Shown: piece after piece, positions 32,542 to 42,698 of the stretch
How positions within the stretch are numbered: the stretch's first letter is position 1
Layout of the letters: the number at the start of each line of letters is the position of its first letter
From: Breviolum minutum Mf 1.05b.01
Taxonomy: Eukaryota; Sar; Dinophyceae; Suessiales; Symbiodiniaceae
Length of the DNA stretch: 64,000 nucleotides
Direction of reading: 5' to 3'
Assembly (NCBI GenBank): GCA_000507305.1
Contig: DF241551.1
Span: 1-64,000 of the forward strand
The notes under the pieces: model-generated
Databases searched by the model: none
What the model was told of the DNA's origin: nothing
The model's input: only the letters and a program-made list of their open reading frames with translations
Made by a program: the position numbers and the translations under genes

Positions 32542-32924
32542 GCTCAGCCCATTTGGATGTGGAGTATGGGCTGAATACAGCCAAGTTGCCATTGCACACA
32601 CGAGGTGCCATCAACTTTGTTGGGGTGAATGTCCTTTTGGGGCATGGAATACGTGTTTTCGGATCTCAGGATTCTTTTGTCAGACAAGTTCAGGGAAAAC
32701 CTTCCAAGAGATTGTTTGTGAGAGAGGTTCGGCCTTGACGGATCCTTGCAGGAGGCTGGGTTGGGGTTTTCTGGCCGCCCCTTCGGCGGTACATGTTCGC
32801 ATGATTGCAAAAATATGGCAGAAGGGGCATGCTTTAGGTAACCATGGCTATGATACTGCTTGTATCGTGAATCAGATGACAGTAGGTAGCTGGATTGGAT
32901 TTAATTCCATGACCAGCAGATTCA
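32542..32924 (+). pseudogene. kinase C-lobe fragment, cassette copy
   Basis: 32690-32760 matches kinase copy 2 (GKTFQEIV, ERGSALTD) but lacks about 70 internal bases before the GLGFSGR-type tail; the tail repeat then runs to 32924. Upstream, 32545-32690 has a separate coding-like frame (EYGLNTAKLPLHTRGAINFV, then LLGHGIRVFGSQ) not found in the other copies. It appears to be a truncated kinase 3' end fused to foreign sequence. It ends at an N at 32925. Confidence 0.6.
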
Positions 32925-32925
32925 N

Positions 32926-33740
32926 CGTGGTGTGCATAAGGCATTGGGCTTGTGCAAGCCTCCATTTTCCGAGCCACTCGTTGTGCAAGATATGTGATTG
33001 TCCAAGCAACAACTTTGCAGAACATATCTCTTCATACCATAATCTATATTCCGTAGATCTGCCATTAGGAGTGGCATAATTTCGGGTTTAGCTTTTCTGA
33101 TTTGAAACTCAAAGTCGTGGCAAATGTTGTCATGCTAGGTGAGTGGATGTACTGTATTTCTGTGCCAAAGCAACACGGTTGCCAAGGTTTGAAGATCAGC
33201 GAAATGCATTTCGACCTGACCAGCCTTTGCAACTGGAAAAAGTGGTGAGATTTTTTGAGGCTTTGCAGTTGGGACATGTTGAAGTTGCAAGTTGGACACC
33301 ACGGCCAAGGCGTTATGACAACATATGCAATGGTTTGTTGGAAAGGTAGAAACAACGTGGAACAACAGAACAATAGAATCAAATGGCATTTGATACATGC
33401 AGTAGAATGAAATCGTCTTTTCTTGGAGCGAGACAAACAGCGATAAATGTAAGTCAGATGCTTTACCGCAATTCTCAGGATGGCCTCATGTGAAGTGCTT
33501 CTGAGAACATGGCCGTCCATGCCCCAACACTGTGAGAGTGTGTTGTGCAGATGGGCGTAGATGGCTTGCTTTTGGGTTTTGTGTCGGGCTTCTTGCAAAG
33601 ACTTGATGATGTCGTGATTTGGATGGTGCTATCTTGCCATTCCAAAAGAAATCCATTCCGAGATGTTCAGGCGTGAATGCAGCTGAAAGGATCAAGTTGG
33701 GATCTCAACTGACAAAACCCGCAACAAGAATCATTGATTG
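32926..33740 (-). pseudogene. antisense gene of the cassette, copy 2
   Basis: Read on the minus strand from right to left: AAFTPEHLGMDFFWNGKIAP (about 33680-33610), then after a frame change QEARHKTQKQAIYAHLHNTL and WGMDGHVLRSTSHEAILRIA to a GT donor (about 33600-33476). Next come AKAGQVEMHFADLQTLATVL, LWHRNTVHPLT, a TAG and HDNICHDFEFQIRKAKPEIM (33235-33055), then LLLGQSHILHNEWLGKWRLA (about 33015-32940). The pieces share one strand and are protein-like, but a stop and a frame change interrupt them. Family unknown. Confidence 0.45.
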
Positions 33741-33760
33741 CTGTTATTGTACTGGTTTTG

Positions 33761-34480
33761 ATTTCATATTTTTAATCAAGATATATCAAGTTTTTCTGCA
33801 TCCTGCTATTACTGTGCATCCTGCTATCACTGCGGGCATGTGTATTTGAAACGATGGAACCGTAATTTTTCTTGACGTGATTAAGCGATTCAGCAAAGGG
33901 ATTTCTCACAAAAAAAACTGTGAAGCATTGATCCTTTTGAGAATTTGTTTGATGAATTCAACTTGCTTCAATAGAGATCCAGTTTTGGTGAATTGAATTT
34001 TTTAAAAAACCTACAAGTCTCTGACCGCCTTTCTTTTCAAAACCTTGGATATTGAAAGGGTGAAGCTACGATGTTTCATGATTTTTCTCTGTGAGTCAGA
34101 GGAGTCAACATGAATTTGCGTGGATCCAGATGTCACACTTTGGAATGAAACGATGAAATATCGAGCAACGCGCCATGTCGAATCCAGCTTTGTACTGCAT
34201 ATCTCCCCAAACGGAGAAGGGGTTCCTTACAAACCTGCCTCATTCTTGACATTTTATGATATTTCTTGAAGTTCTTTTCTGACTTTTCTGTGATTAAATA
34301 CTGAATCGATTCATCCCTATCAAAGTCTTAGGTTTTTTTGATTTGCCGATTTGGTGATTTGCCTGGCTAAGACGCACTGCAAGGCCTTTGCAAGAGAACT
34401 TGGAACTGATGGTTTGGAACTTGGAAATCTTGGAATTTGGAAAAACTCCGGAGATCTTGGGTGAACTTCGGTGTTGATAC
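33761..34480. other. no gene seen
   Basis: AT-rich spacer. From about 34140 it is the 5' part of a block that recurs near 39610, upstream of kinase copy 3. Confidence 0.4.
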
Positions 34481-34545
34481 CTGACATCTAACATTGTGGA
34501 TGCATTTCGGGTGATGATCAGCCCAGGGAAATCACATCCCTTACC

Positions 34546-36147
34546 ATGGAAATGGCTCAGATCCGACCGGTCTCACGGCAATTTTCAACTCAAGAGTGTG
34601 GAAACTGTGCAGGACAGTTTCTGAGAAACTCAGGTCAGTTGGCAAAGATATTTGCAATACTCAATACATATGAATGCAAACATATTGTATCATGATATGA
34701 CACATACTGTATGACATATAATATAGTTTCACTTACCGTACCATTCTTGAAGTAATATACACATGTAATATCATTGTAATTAGATACATATTTACTTCCA
34801 CATCGGAATCGTGATGCAGCAAGTGGCTCACTTACATTGCAGGCGTTTCTTAAGAATCTCCGGGTGCGAACATGTTTTCCAAATCAAAACGGTTTGGAGA
34901 CAACGTGCATGCAGCAAGTGGCCCAGGCCCGGCTGCATACAACATCAAGCGTCTTTTTGACGCTTCCAGGGCCCAGCAATCAAATCGGGTAAGGAAGCCG
35001 CAGGCTTTGCCCCTTCGGCCCCTTCGGCCCGTGCTTCTTGGAAACCGTCCAAAGAACTGCAATGAACCAGTCAAACTTGACTCAAAGAATGCCGCGGCTG
35101 ACGACTCCAACTGGCTCAAAGTCTTTACCTGCAAGGATTGGCTCGCCACAGGTGCAACGGGGATGGTTTTTGCAGGCACCCTGATAGCCGAAGAAACCCC
35201 GGCAGCCCTGAAACGCATCAGGCACCAAGAATTTGATCAGAAGATGGTGGATGAGTTTTTTCGGGAGTTTGCAATCCTGAAAGCCTTGCGGCATGAGAAC
35301 ATTGTCACAGTTTTTTCGGCCTATGAAGCGCCGAAACCGGCATTCATTATGGAGTTGCTGGGAAAATCTTTGAACCAATCGACGAAAGAGAAAGCAATTG
35401 ACAACAATGGCGTGATGGTAGCGTTCAGCAATGCTGCAGCTGCGGTGCAGTATTTGCATTCAGTCTCGATTGCACATAGAGACATCAAGCCGAGCAACTT
35501 GTGCCACCAGGTTGACTGCCATTCGTGGGAAGTCAAACTGATTGACTTTGATGCGGCAGAGAAGCTCCAGGAGTCTTGCTGAGTTTGTTGAACTTCAATT
35601 TTGAGATTTTAGCTTTTTTTGAACGTTTTGAACATTAAAAAGATTCAAAAAGGATTCAAAAAGCAAAAAGACGACTCAAGCATGAACATTCATTGAAGTG
35701 TTTTTGGATGTATGTTTCTTGGTTTATTAAGACAATCAAGAGTCTGCAAAGGACTACGCAAAGACGTGTCCTGCGACTCCGGCGTACGCTCCAACTTCCG
35801 CCAATATGTTGGAGGCCTTCAGTGTATGGAAGACATGGAAGATGGCGGAGCTAGATATTTTCGCTCTTGGGAAGACCTTCCAAGAGATTGTTTCCGAGAG
35901 AGGTTCGGCCTTGACGGATCCTTTCAAAGAAGACTTTTTGGCTGTCACTGATCAGCTTCTGATTCGCAAACAGAACTTGAAGCAGGCTAGGTTGGGGTTT
36001 TCTGGCCGATCCTGGATGAGGAACCCTACCAGTTCCCAAAGAAACTACCCAAAGCACGAGTTCATCACAAACACAAAAATCACAGAAATCAGACAAATCA
36101 CACAACACCAATCACATGCATCCAACCCATCCAGCTATAGCCATTGA
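34546..36147 (+). CDS. protein kinase-like gene, cassette copy 2 (best preserved)
   Basis: Exon 1 (34546-34633) starts with ATG in ACCATGG context: MEMAQIRPVSRQFSTQECGN, then CAGQFLRNS, GT donor, phase 1. Exon 2 (34855-35570) restores frame exactly (E-SPGAN-MFSKSKRFG). It carries the kinase N-lobe (LATGATGMVFAG, AALKRI, FREFAIL), HRDIKPSN and IDFDAAE with DFD for DFG, and ends at a GA donor (CAG|GAGTCT). Exon 3 (35752-36147; AAAG|GACTAC acceptor) has TCPATPAYAPT and LDIFALGKTFQEIV. The total is about 399 residues. The Lys, alpha-C Glu, HRD Asp and DFD first Asp are all present, so catalysis is not excluded. The last ~50 residues differ from copy 1. Confidence 0.75.
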
Positions 36148-36281
36148 TTGCTGAATCCCTTCCATCCCATCCATGACATCCAACCCTTCCTGCATTGATT
36201 GGGATGCAGCGTACCATTGTTGCAGTGTAAATCTTCTAGGTATGAAGCACATTGCATGCCTTCCCCCACCCCTTCGGCGGT

Positions 36282-36413
36282 ACATGTTCGCATGATTGCA
36301 AAAATATGGCAGAAGGGGCATGCTTTAGGTAACCATGGCTATGATACTGCTTGTATCGTGAATCAAATGACAGTAGGTAGCTGGATTGGATTTAATTCCA
36401 TGACCAGCAGATT
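36282..36413 (+). repeat. kinase-cassette tail repeat, copy at the gap
   Basis: Same tail as 32790-32924 and 23587-23741, from CGGTACATG to CCAGCAGATT, ending at the first N of the gap. Confidence 0.85.
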
Positions 36414-36714
36414 NNNNNNNNNNNNNNNNNNNNNNNNNNNNNNNNNNNNNNNNNNNNNNNNNNNNNNNNNNNNNNNNNNNNNNNNNNNNNNNNNNNNNNN
36501 NNNNNNNNNNNNNNNNNNNNNNNNNNNNNNNNNNNNNNNNNNNNNNNNNNNNNNNNNNNNNNNNNNNNNNNNNNNNNNNNNNNNNNNNNNNNNNNNNNNN
36601 NNNNNNNNNNNNNNNNNNNNNNNNNNNNNNNNNNNNNNNNNNNNNNNNNNNNNNNNNNNNNNNNNNNNNNNNNNNNNNNNNNNNNNNNNNNNNNNNNNNN
36701 NNNNNNNNNNNNNN
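36414..36714. other. assembly gap (301 N)
   Basis: Run of N. By comparison with 32925-33330 it should hold the antisense gene's middle part. The true length is unknown. Confidence 0.99.
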
Positions 36715-37230
36715 ATGGTTTGTTGGAAAGGTAGAAACAACGTGGAACAACAGAACAATAGAATCAAATGGCATATGATACAGTAGAATGAAATCGTCTT
36801 TTTTTTGGAGCGAGACAAATAGCGATAAATGTAAGTCAGATGCTTTACCGCAATTCTCAGGATGGCCTCATGTGAAGTGCTTCTGAGAACATGGCCGTCC
36901 ATGCCCCAACACTGTGAGAGTGTGTTGTGCAGATGGGCGTAGATGGCTTGCTTTTGGGTTTTGTGTCGGGCTTCTTGCAAAGACTTGATGATGTCGTGAT
37001 TTGGATGGTGCTATCTTGCCATTGATCATTTTGTTAAAACAAAAGTACGTTCGCATTCAACATGTTCGAGACCTTCTCCAAAAGAAATCCATTCCGAGAT
37101 GTTCAGGTGTGAATGCAGCTGAAAGGATCAAGTTGGGATCTCAACTGACAAAACCCGCAACAAGAATCATTGATTGCCGTTGGTTTCATTTTCAGCCAAC
37201 AAAAGACATGAAAGGCTGTTATTGTAGTGG
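36715..37230 (-). pseudogene. antisense gene of the cassette, copy 3 (part)
   Basis: Near-identical to 33325-33760 (QEARHKTQKQAIYAHLHNTL region on the minus strand), but with about 55 extra bases at 37022-37076 and a further ~45-base difference near 37180. The extra segment puts a stop in the frame and has no acceptor AG, so it is an insertion or deletion difference rather than an intron. Confidence 0.5.
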
Positions 37231-37375
37231 TTTTGTTTACATATTGTTACTCAAGATATCTGTGGTTCAGTAGGTTGAAACTTGGATATTTTTCAACAAA
37301 CATTTGGTTCAAGGTAAAACGGAAGTCTGCCAGGAATAGTGTGTCCTTCGCTGTTTTTGGCGCCGTGTTTCTGCC

Positions 37376-39088
37376 ATGAAGTGGCTTGGAGTAATATTGG
37401 TTCTCTTCGGTCTGAGCCTGGGAACCACCGGCATGCACTTGATTCGCATGTCCGAACTGAAGAAGAAGGAGGGCCAGGACAAAGAATGTCGGTTCTACTT
37501 TTTCCTTGGAATGATCTTCAACGTCCTCCTTGGACCGCTCTTAGATATAGCTGGCTATGCTTTTGCTCCAGCAGCACTGATTGCCCCATTTACGGGCATT
37601 AACATTATTATCAACAGCGTAGTGGCTCCATACACGCTTGGAGAGGAGCTTACACCCCGCAGGTTGTTTAGTGCCTCTGTGGTCTTCATTGCAGCCACGT
37701 CATCCATTGTATTCAAGAACCTAGGCTTTCCCAAAAAATGATGAAAACTCACCAGGTTGCTTCCTGTAAAGCGTGGTCCCAAAGATCTTGAAACAAAGCT
37801 TTCTTAGGGTCGGATTTGATGGGAGTCTATAATATTTTACTCTTTTCTTCTGAGACAATCTAAAGTCTAAAGTGCAGATATCACTTCTCGGGCTTTGTTT
37901 CACCAAAACACAGAGCGTTGGATTGCAAACCCGGCTTCAAGCCACACTCATCCCAGACTCCAGGAAATTGTGGATCAAGAACATGACAAAAGCCGTTTTC
38001 TCAAAGCTATTTTCAGTCAACTTTACCAACCATTTCTTGAATGTTGGAACCAATTCTTAGAGTTCTTTTTTTTTGTCCAGAATTCCACGAGCTTTTGGAC
38101 TTGTCAATCTTGTCATTTTGTTGGTATTGCAAGATCCTTTCTGATTTGGGCTAGATGACAAGGCACAAGTGCATCTTCATAGTATAAGGAGGGAGACACA
38201 GTTTTGATTGCCCAGATTTGAGCCACAAAACCTTGATCTATATTGATCTTAAGCCAATACCAACAAGTCTCATTTGTCATTGATTTCAAGATCCATTTTC
38301 TTTTTTCAAGAGAACTTCTGTTTCTTGAGTGTAGTCCGACATGTTTCAGTTTTGGGAGCCTTAGGCAGACAAAAGAAGAGACCTGGACATTGGAGCGTGC
38401 CGAGCACGTACTCATCCAATGGCGTGCGCTTGTCTATGGGATCCTTTTTGCACTGTGGTTTCTGTTTAACGTCTTTTTGAGAGCTCGTTCTCCAGATCGG
38501 TCACTGGCTCGCGGTTTCTCACTGGGGGCTACAGCTGGCTCGTTATCAGGGAACATGTGGTGTACAAGAGTTGCGGCCGTGTTTGCGGGTGACTGCCTGA
38601 AAAATCATGAATGCAGTGCATGGCACCACTGGATTTTATGGCTGATTTTAGCTGGTGCAATCTTTTTCGCCGTGACCAATGTGTCATACATGGCAAAAGG
38701 CATGCAACAGTATGAAGCGCTTTTTATGGTCACAATCTTCCAAGGCTTCAACATCCTTTCAAACTCCTTAAGTGCCCTTGTAGTGCTGCAGGAGATGGAC
38801 AGTGAAGCGTGGTGGAAAGTTACAGGATACTTGATTTGCATTGCTGGAATCATGTTTGGAATAGGTATCCTTGTAGAGGGCGAGAACGCCTGTCCCAAAG
38901 AGGACGTCGACACGGAGTTGGCGAGCATCACTTCCCTTGAGGAAGGGTTAGCTTGTGAAGCAGAGGGGATGGTCTTTGCGTCTTCCATGTACAATGAGAC
39001 CATCCGAAACTGGACAGGCACAGATCAATCATACCAAAGATATCAAAACCTGTCTGAAAACAAAACGACAGATGATTGTTTGGTTTGA
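37376..39088 (+). CDS. NIPA-like magnesium transporter (EamA/DMT fold)
   Basis: Exon 1 starts at the ATG 37376: MKWLGVILVLFGLSLGTTGM. It has the family pattern of short helices GMIFNVLLGPLLDIAGYAFA, PAALIAPFTGINIIINSVVA and PYTLGEELTPRRL, and runs to about 37724. After one or more introns the second coding part begins near 38365: KEETWTLERAEHVLIQWRAL, then six further membrane segments, including GFSLGATAGSLSGNMWCTRV, NVSYMAKGMQQYEALFMVTI and WWKVTGYLICIAGIMFGIGI. It ends with an acidic tail and TGA at 39088. The total is about 350-360 residues, close to NIPA family size. The exact splice junction is unresolved, with CTAG|GC at 37724 a candidate donor. Known members move Mg2+; the substrate here is inferred. 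Confidence 0.75.
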
Positions 39089-39354
39089 CTGTGCAATTTG
39101 AAGTGAAAAAGGTGTCACGACTAACTTTCTTCGCAGGCATGTTTGCATTTGACGTCCTGGCATCAATCGGTAACTCTCAGATCTAAAAGATGACTTAAGA
39201 TGTGCGCATTGTATAAATTGATTATATTGTTCATAACATTTCATAACTATATAGTTAATCTGATTAATCTATATGTACATTCACACATGTATGGGAGTTC
39301 TATATGTACATTCAATTCTGAGCTGCAACTGTTGCTCAACTGTTGCACTCTTGC

Positions 39355-39590
39355 AGAAGCAGAACATATCTCGTGATACCATAATCATCCATATGCCGTA
39401 GATCTACCACTCGGAGTGGCATAATTTCGGGTTTAGCGTTTCTGATTTGAAACTCAAAGTCGTGGCAAATGTTGTCATGCTAGGTGAGTGGATGTACTGT
39501 ATTTCTGTGCCAAAGCAACACGGTTGCCAAGGTTTGAAGATCAGCGAAATGCATTTCGACCTGACCAGCCTTTGCAACTAGAATGGTGAG
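39355..39590 (-). pseudogene. antisense gene of the cassette, copy 4 (part)
   Basis: The minus strand reads AKAGQVEMHFADLQTLATVL, LWHRNTVHPLT, TAG, then HDNICHDFEFQIR and KPEIMPL. It carries the same internal TAG as copy 2, showing that the two share a recent ancestor. Only this middle part is present. Confidence 0.5.
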
Positions 39591-39609
39591 TTGAGATTTT
39601 GAATCAAAT

Positions 39610-40566
39610 GATGGAATGTCCGGCGGCACGCCCTGTCGAATACAGCTTTGCGTTCCCAAACCTAGGGGTTCCTTACAAACCTGCGTCAATTTTGACATTT
39701 TATGATTTTTTCTGAAATTTTCATACTCAATCCCTATTAAAAAACCTAAGGTTTGAGATTTGGTGATTTGGTGATTTGCCTGGCTTTTGCACTGCAAGGC
39801 CAAACTGCTGCGTTTTGGAACTTCACAAGAGAACTGATGGTTTGGAACTTGGAAATCTTGGAATTTGGAAAAACTCCGGAGATCTTGGGTGAACTTCGGT
39901 GTTGATACCTGACATCTAACATTGTGGATGCATTTCGGGTGATGATCAGCCCAGGGAAATCACATCCCTTACCATGGAAATGGCAATTTTCAACTCAAGA
40001 GTGTGGAAACTGTGAAGGACAGTTTCTGAGAAACTGAGGTCAGTTGGCCAAGATGATATTTGTATTACATAATGCAAACATATTGTATCATGAAATGACA
40101 CATGCTGTATGACATATAGACACACTTACTGTACCATTTTTGAATCAATATACATATGTAATATCATTGTAATTAGATACATATTTACTTCCAAATCGGA
40201 ATCGTGATGCAGCAAGTGGCTCACTTTCATTGGAGGCGTTTTCCAAATCAAAACGGTTTGGAGACAACGTGCATGGAGACAACCAGTCAAAGTTAACTCA
40301 AAGAATACCGCGGCTGACGACTCCAACTGGCTCAAAGTCTTTGTTGGCTCGCCACAGGTGCAACGGGGATGGTTTTTGCAGGCACCCTGATACCCGAAGA
40401 AACCCCGGCAGCCCTGAAACGCATCAGGCACCAAGAATTTGATCAGAAGATGGTGGATGAGTTTTTTCGGGAGTTTGCAATCCTGAAAGCCTGCCGGCAT
40501 GAGAACATTGTCACAGTTTTTTCGGCCGATGAAGTGTTCTCAATTTGCTCACTCTTTGGTGTTTGA
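39610..40566 (+). pseudogene. kinase cassette copy 3, truncated
   Basis: Follows the 5' flank of copy 2 (shared from about 39840). Exon 1 has lost about 22 bases after ATGGAAATGGC and has a TGA where copy 2 reads TCA. Exon 2 keeps FSKSKRFGDNVH, then jumps to the LATGATGMVFAG region after large deletions, and ends in the N-lobe (REFAILKA..ENIVTVFSADE) before unrelated sequence with a stop at 40566. HRD, DFD and the C-lobe are absent. Clearly non-functional. Confidence 0.8.
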
Positions 40567-41192
40567 CATCCAAAGTAGAGTCCCAGTGTGAATTGAATGT
40601 GTTTTTTTTGGGGGGGTGTAGAGACCATTGCGCTGAAAATGATGAAAAGTTCGGTGTGAATATACATCAACTTCAACTAGCGCATCATTGCCGAAAACAC
40701 GAAAAACATAACAACAACGCCCCCCCCCCCATTCTGTCAGATAAATCCGCTCCCATATAACCAGGTGGTAGCCCGACAACAGGCACATGCCAAGGCTATT
40801 ACGTCACTTGGCCCGAATGAGGTCTGAAACTGGATTCCTTCAGTGATATGAATTGGGTCAAGGGACGGTAGGGTCACGTGCCTCACTGATTGGCACCTAA
40901 AAACGTGTGTTTTGTTTAATGTTGAATTTTTTCTATCATATTTGTTCATATTTGTTCCATTTAAGAAGATCTGGGGTCATTGACTATTACCCATGTTCCA
41001 ATCCAAACTTGATGCATTATATAAGTTTTGAGGGTATTTCCCTGCATCCGTGCAAAATGTTGGGTGTCCACAAAAATTGACCCTCCCAGTTTCAACAAGT
41101 TTTCTGGGTGTAAAACCACGCCCCCCCCACTTGAAAACTAACCACGAGAACAAAAAAAACAGCAATCCTGAGATTCGGAATCCCACACGGAG
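40567..41192. other. no gene; homopolymer-rich spacer
   Basis: Contains G and C runs (about 40611-40617 and 40718-40729) and AT-rich sequence. No exon supported. Confidence 0.4.
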
Positions 41193-42461
41193 GATTGGAC
41201 GGTGAGGGTCTACAATTTGAAGGAGGAAATGCTTCACGGAAGAGTTCACGGACACGTCCTTGGTGCCTTGGTGCTCGGATTTCTTCGGTACAAAACAGAC
41301 GGGTTGATAAGTTGGAATCGTTGGAATCTCCCTCTCCAAAAAAAGAGGTAAGCGTTTGGGATGAAAGTTTTTTTGTCCATTTGTTTCTTTTTTTCAAATT
41401 GGGTGATGTTGAGTGATGTTTGGTGATGTTTTTTTTTGAGGTTTCTTGATGTATATGCAAGTTTTATTGGTTTGGAGTGTGTGTACTTATCGAAAGGAGC
41501 GTCTTGACAATCGCATCGCCACTTGACCCAAAATATACACATCGAATCTTATGAAACACCGGAGGGGGGGGGGGCAGGGCGGGCATTTAAATACATCCTT
41601 AAATTATCTTAAATTCAATTTCATCTATCCTTAGATGACAAGGTCGTTTGGTCAGAAAAAGAATCCAAATGTGAGTTTAGGGTGAAATCTTTTGCAACAT
41701 GTCCAAGCAAGTCAGATTGGTTGAAATATTTCACCCAGATTCAGAATATTCAGATTGATCACCCAAAAGTATTTTCCCAAGCCGAAATCCTCTCCCCCTT
41801 TTCGTTGTGAACTCAAAAGTTAACTGACCCAGCATTCGACAAAGGTGGTTTGTGCAGTGAGTTTGCCAAAGCCTGGAGCATTGATCACAGCCAATGCCAA
41901 TGCAGTGCTGCAGTTTCTTGACGATCAAAGTCGGAGGGAGATATTGCCACACATTTATTCGTGGCTGGAAGCTGGTTTCTTTGAATCTATGTCTGGAAGT
42001 TTTCTCACGTTTTGTTTGTCCATCCTGGCTGTGGACTGTGGGAGGTCTTATCTTCAGACTCCATCCTGAACGACAGCACCTGGGAGGAAGCCCTTAAATT
42101 GCGGCATTTGTTGTCTCTGGCGGCCAAGCCTGACTTTATGCCACAAGCGTGCTTTCAACAGGCGTGGCAACTGAAACTACATACATCTCTCGATTGTGAA
42201 GGATTTTGGAATGAAATTCTTGCATATCATCTTCAAGTGGTGAGAGGGTGAACTTTTGACCATGCATTTATCATGGTTATAAGTTATTGCCAGTTATAAA
42301 GTCCTACACAGATACATAAAACACTACTACCTACTGTATCTTCTTTAAAGGATGTGTCAGAAACTCGTTTTGGATCCTCCCAGGCCATGGCCGGAGGACT
42401 CCGATGCAAAGCCATTGCTGCGGTACTTGAGTTGGTCACTTGGCGTCAAACTGAGATGTGA
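41193..42461 (+). CDS. multi-exon gene, unknown family
   Basis: Exon 41193-41347 has an ACGGAG acceptor and a GTAAGC donor and reads DWTVRVYNLKEEMLHGRVHG, then HVLGALVLGFLRYKTDGLIS. About 41845-41990 reads LPKPGALITANANAVLQFLD, then DQSRREILPHIYSWLEAGFF. 42045-42239 is phase 0 with a GTGAGA donor and contains ILNDSTWEEALKLRHLLSLA and CFQQAWQLKLHTSLDCEGFW. 42351-42461 (TTTAAAG acceptor) begins DVSETRFGSSQAMAGGLRCK and ends LVTWRQTEM with TGA. The last two join cleanly in phase; earlier joins need at least one more exon. Predicted helical and soluble. Its final exon contains the left border of the palmitoyltransferase tandem repeat. Confidence 0.55.
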
Positions 42462-42698
42462 AAGTGTAAGAAGTTGTCGTTTGTGAGAACATAGCGAGAA
42501 GAGTGGTGTGCTGAGCTGTTTTGTTGGTTGGACATATTGATGTGCAACATTTTACAACAATTCATCACTTCCATTTTGTCAGCACTTCAGCAAAACTGGT
42601 TTGTCTTGCCTCTGTGAACAGCATCTCTCACCGTGGCTCAAAAGCCTCAAGCCTTTGATGTTGGTATAGGTTGGAGCTTTCCTTGGATTCGATTCGCC

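Noticed and set aside
36199-36980. Long open frames crossing the N gap
   Set aside because: The frames run through N bases and have no sequence support.
18772-41575. Two G-runs followed by CAGGGCG (18772 and about 41563) as a shared element
   Set aside because: Similarity is limited to the homopolymer and a few following bases; flanks differ, so it is probably chance.
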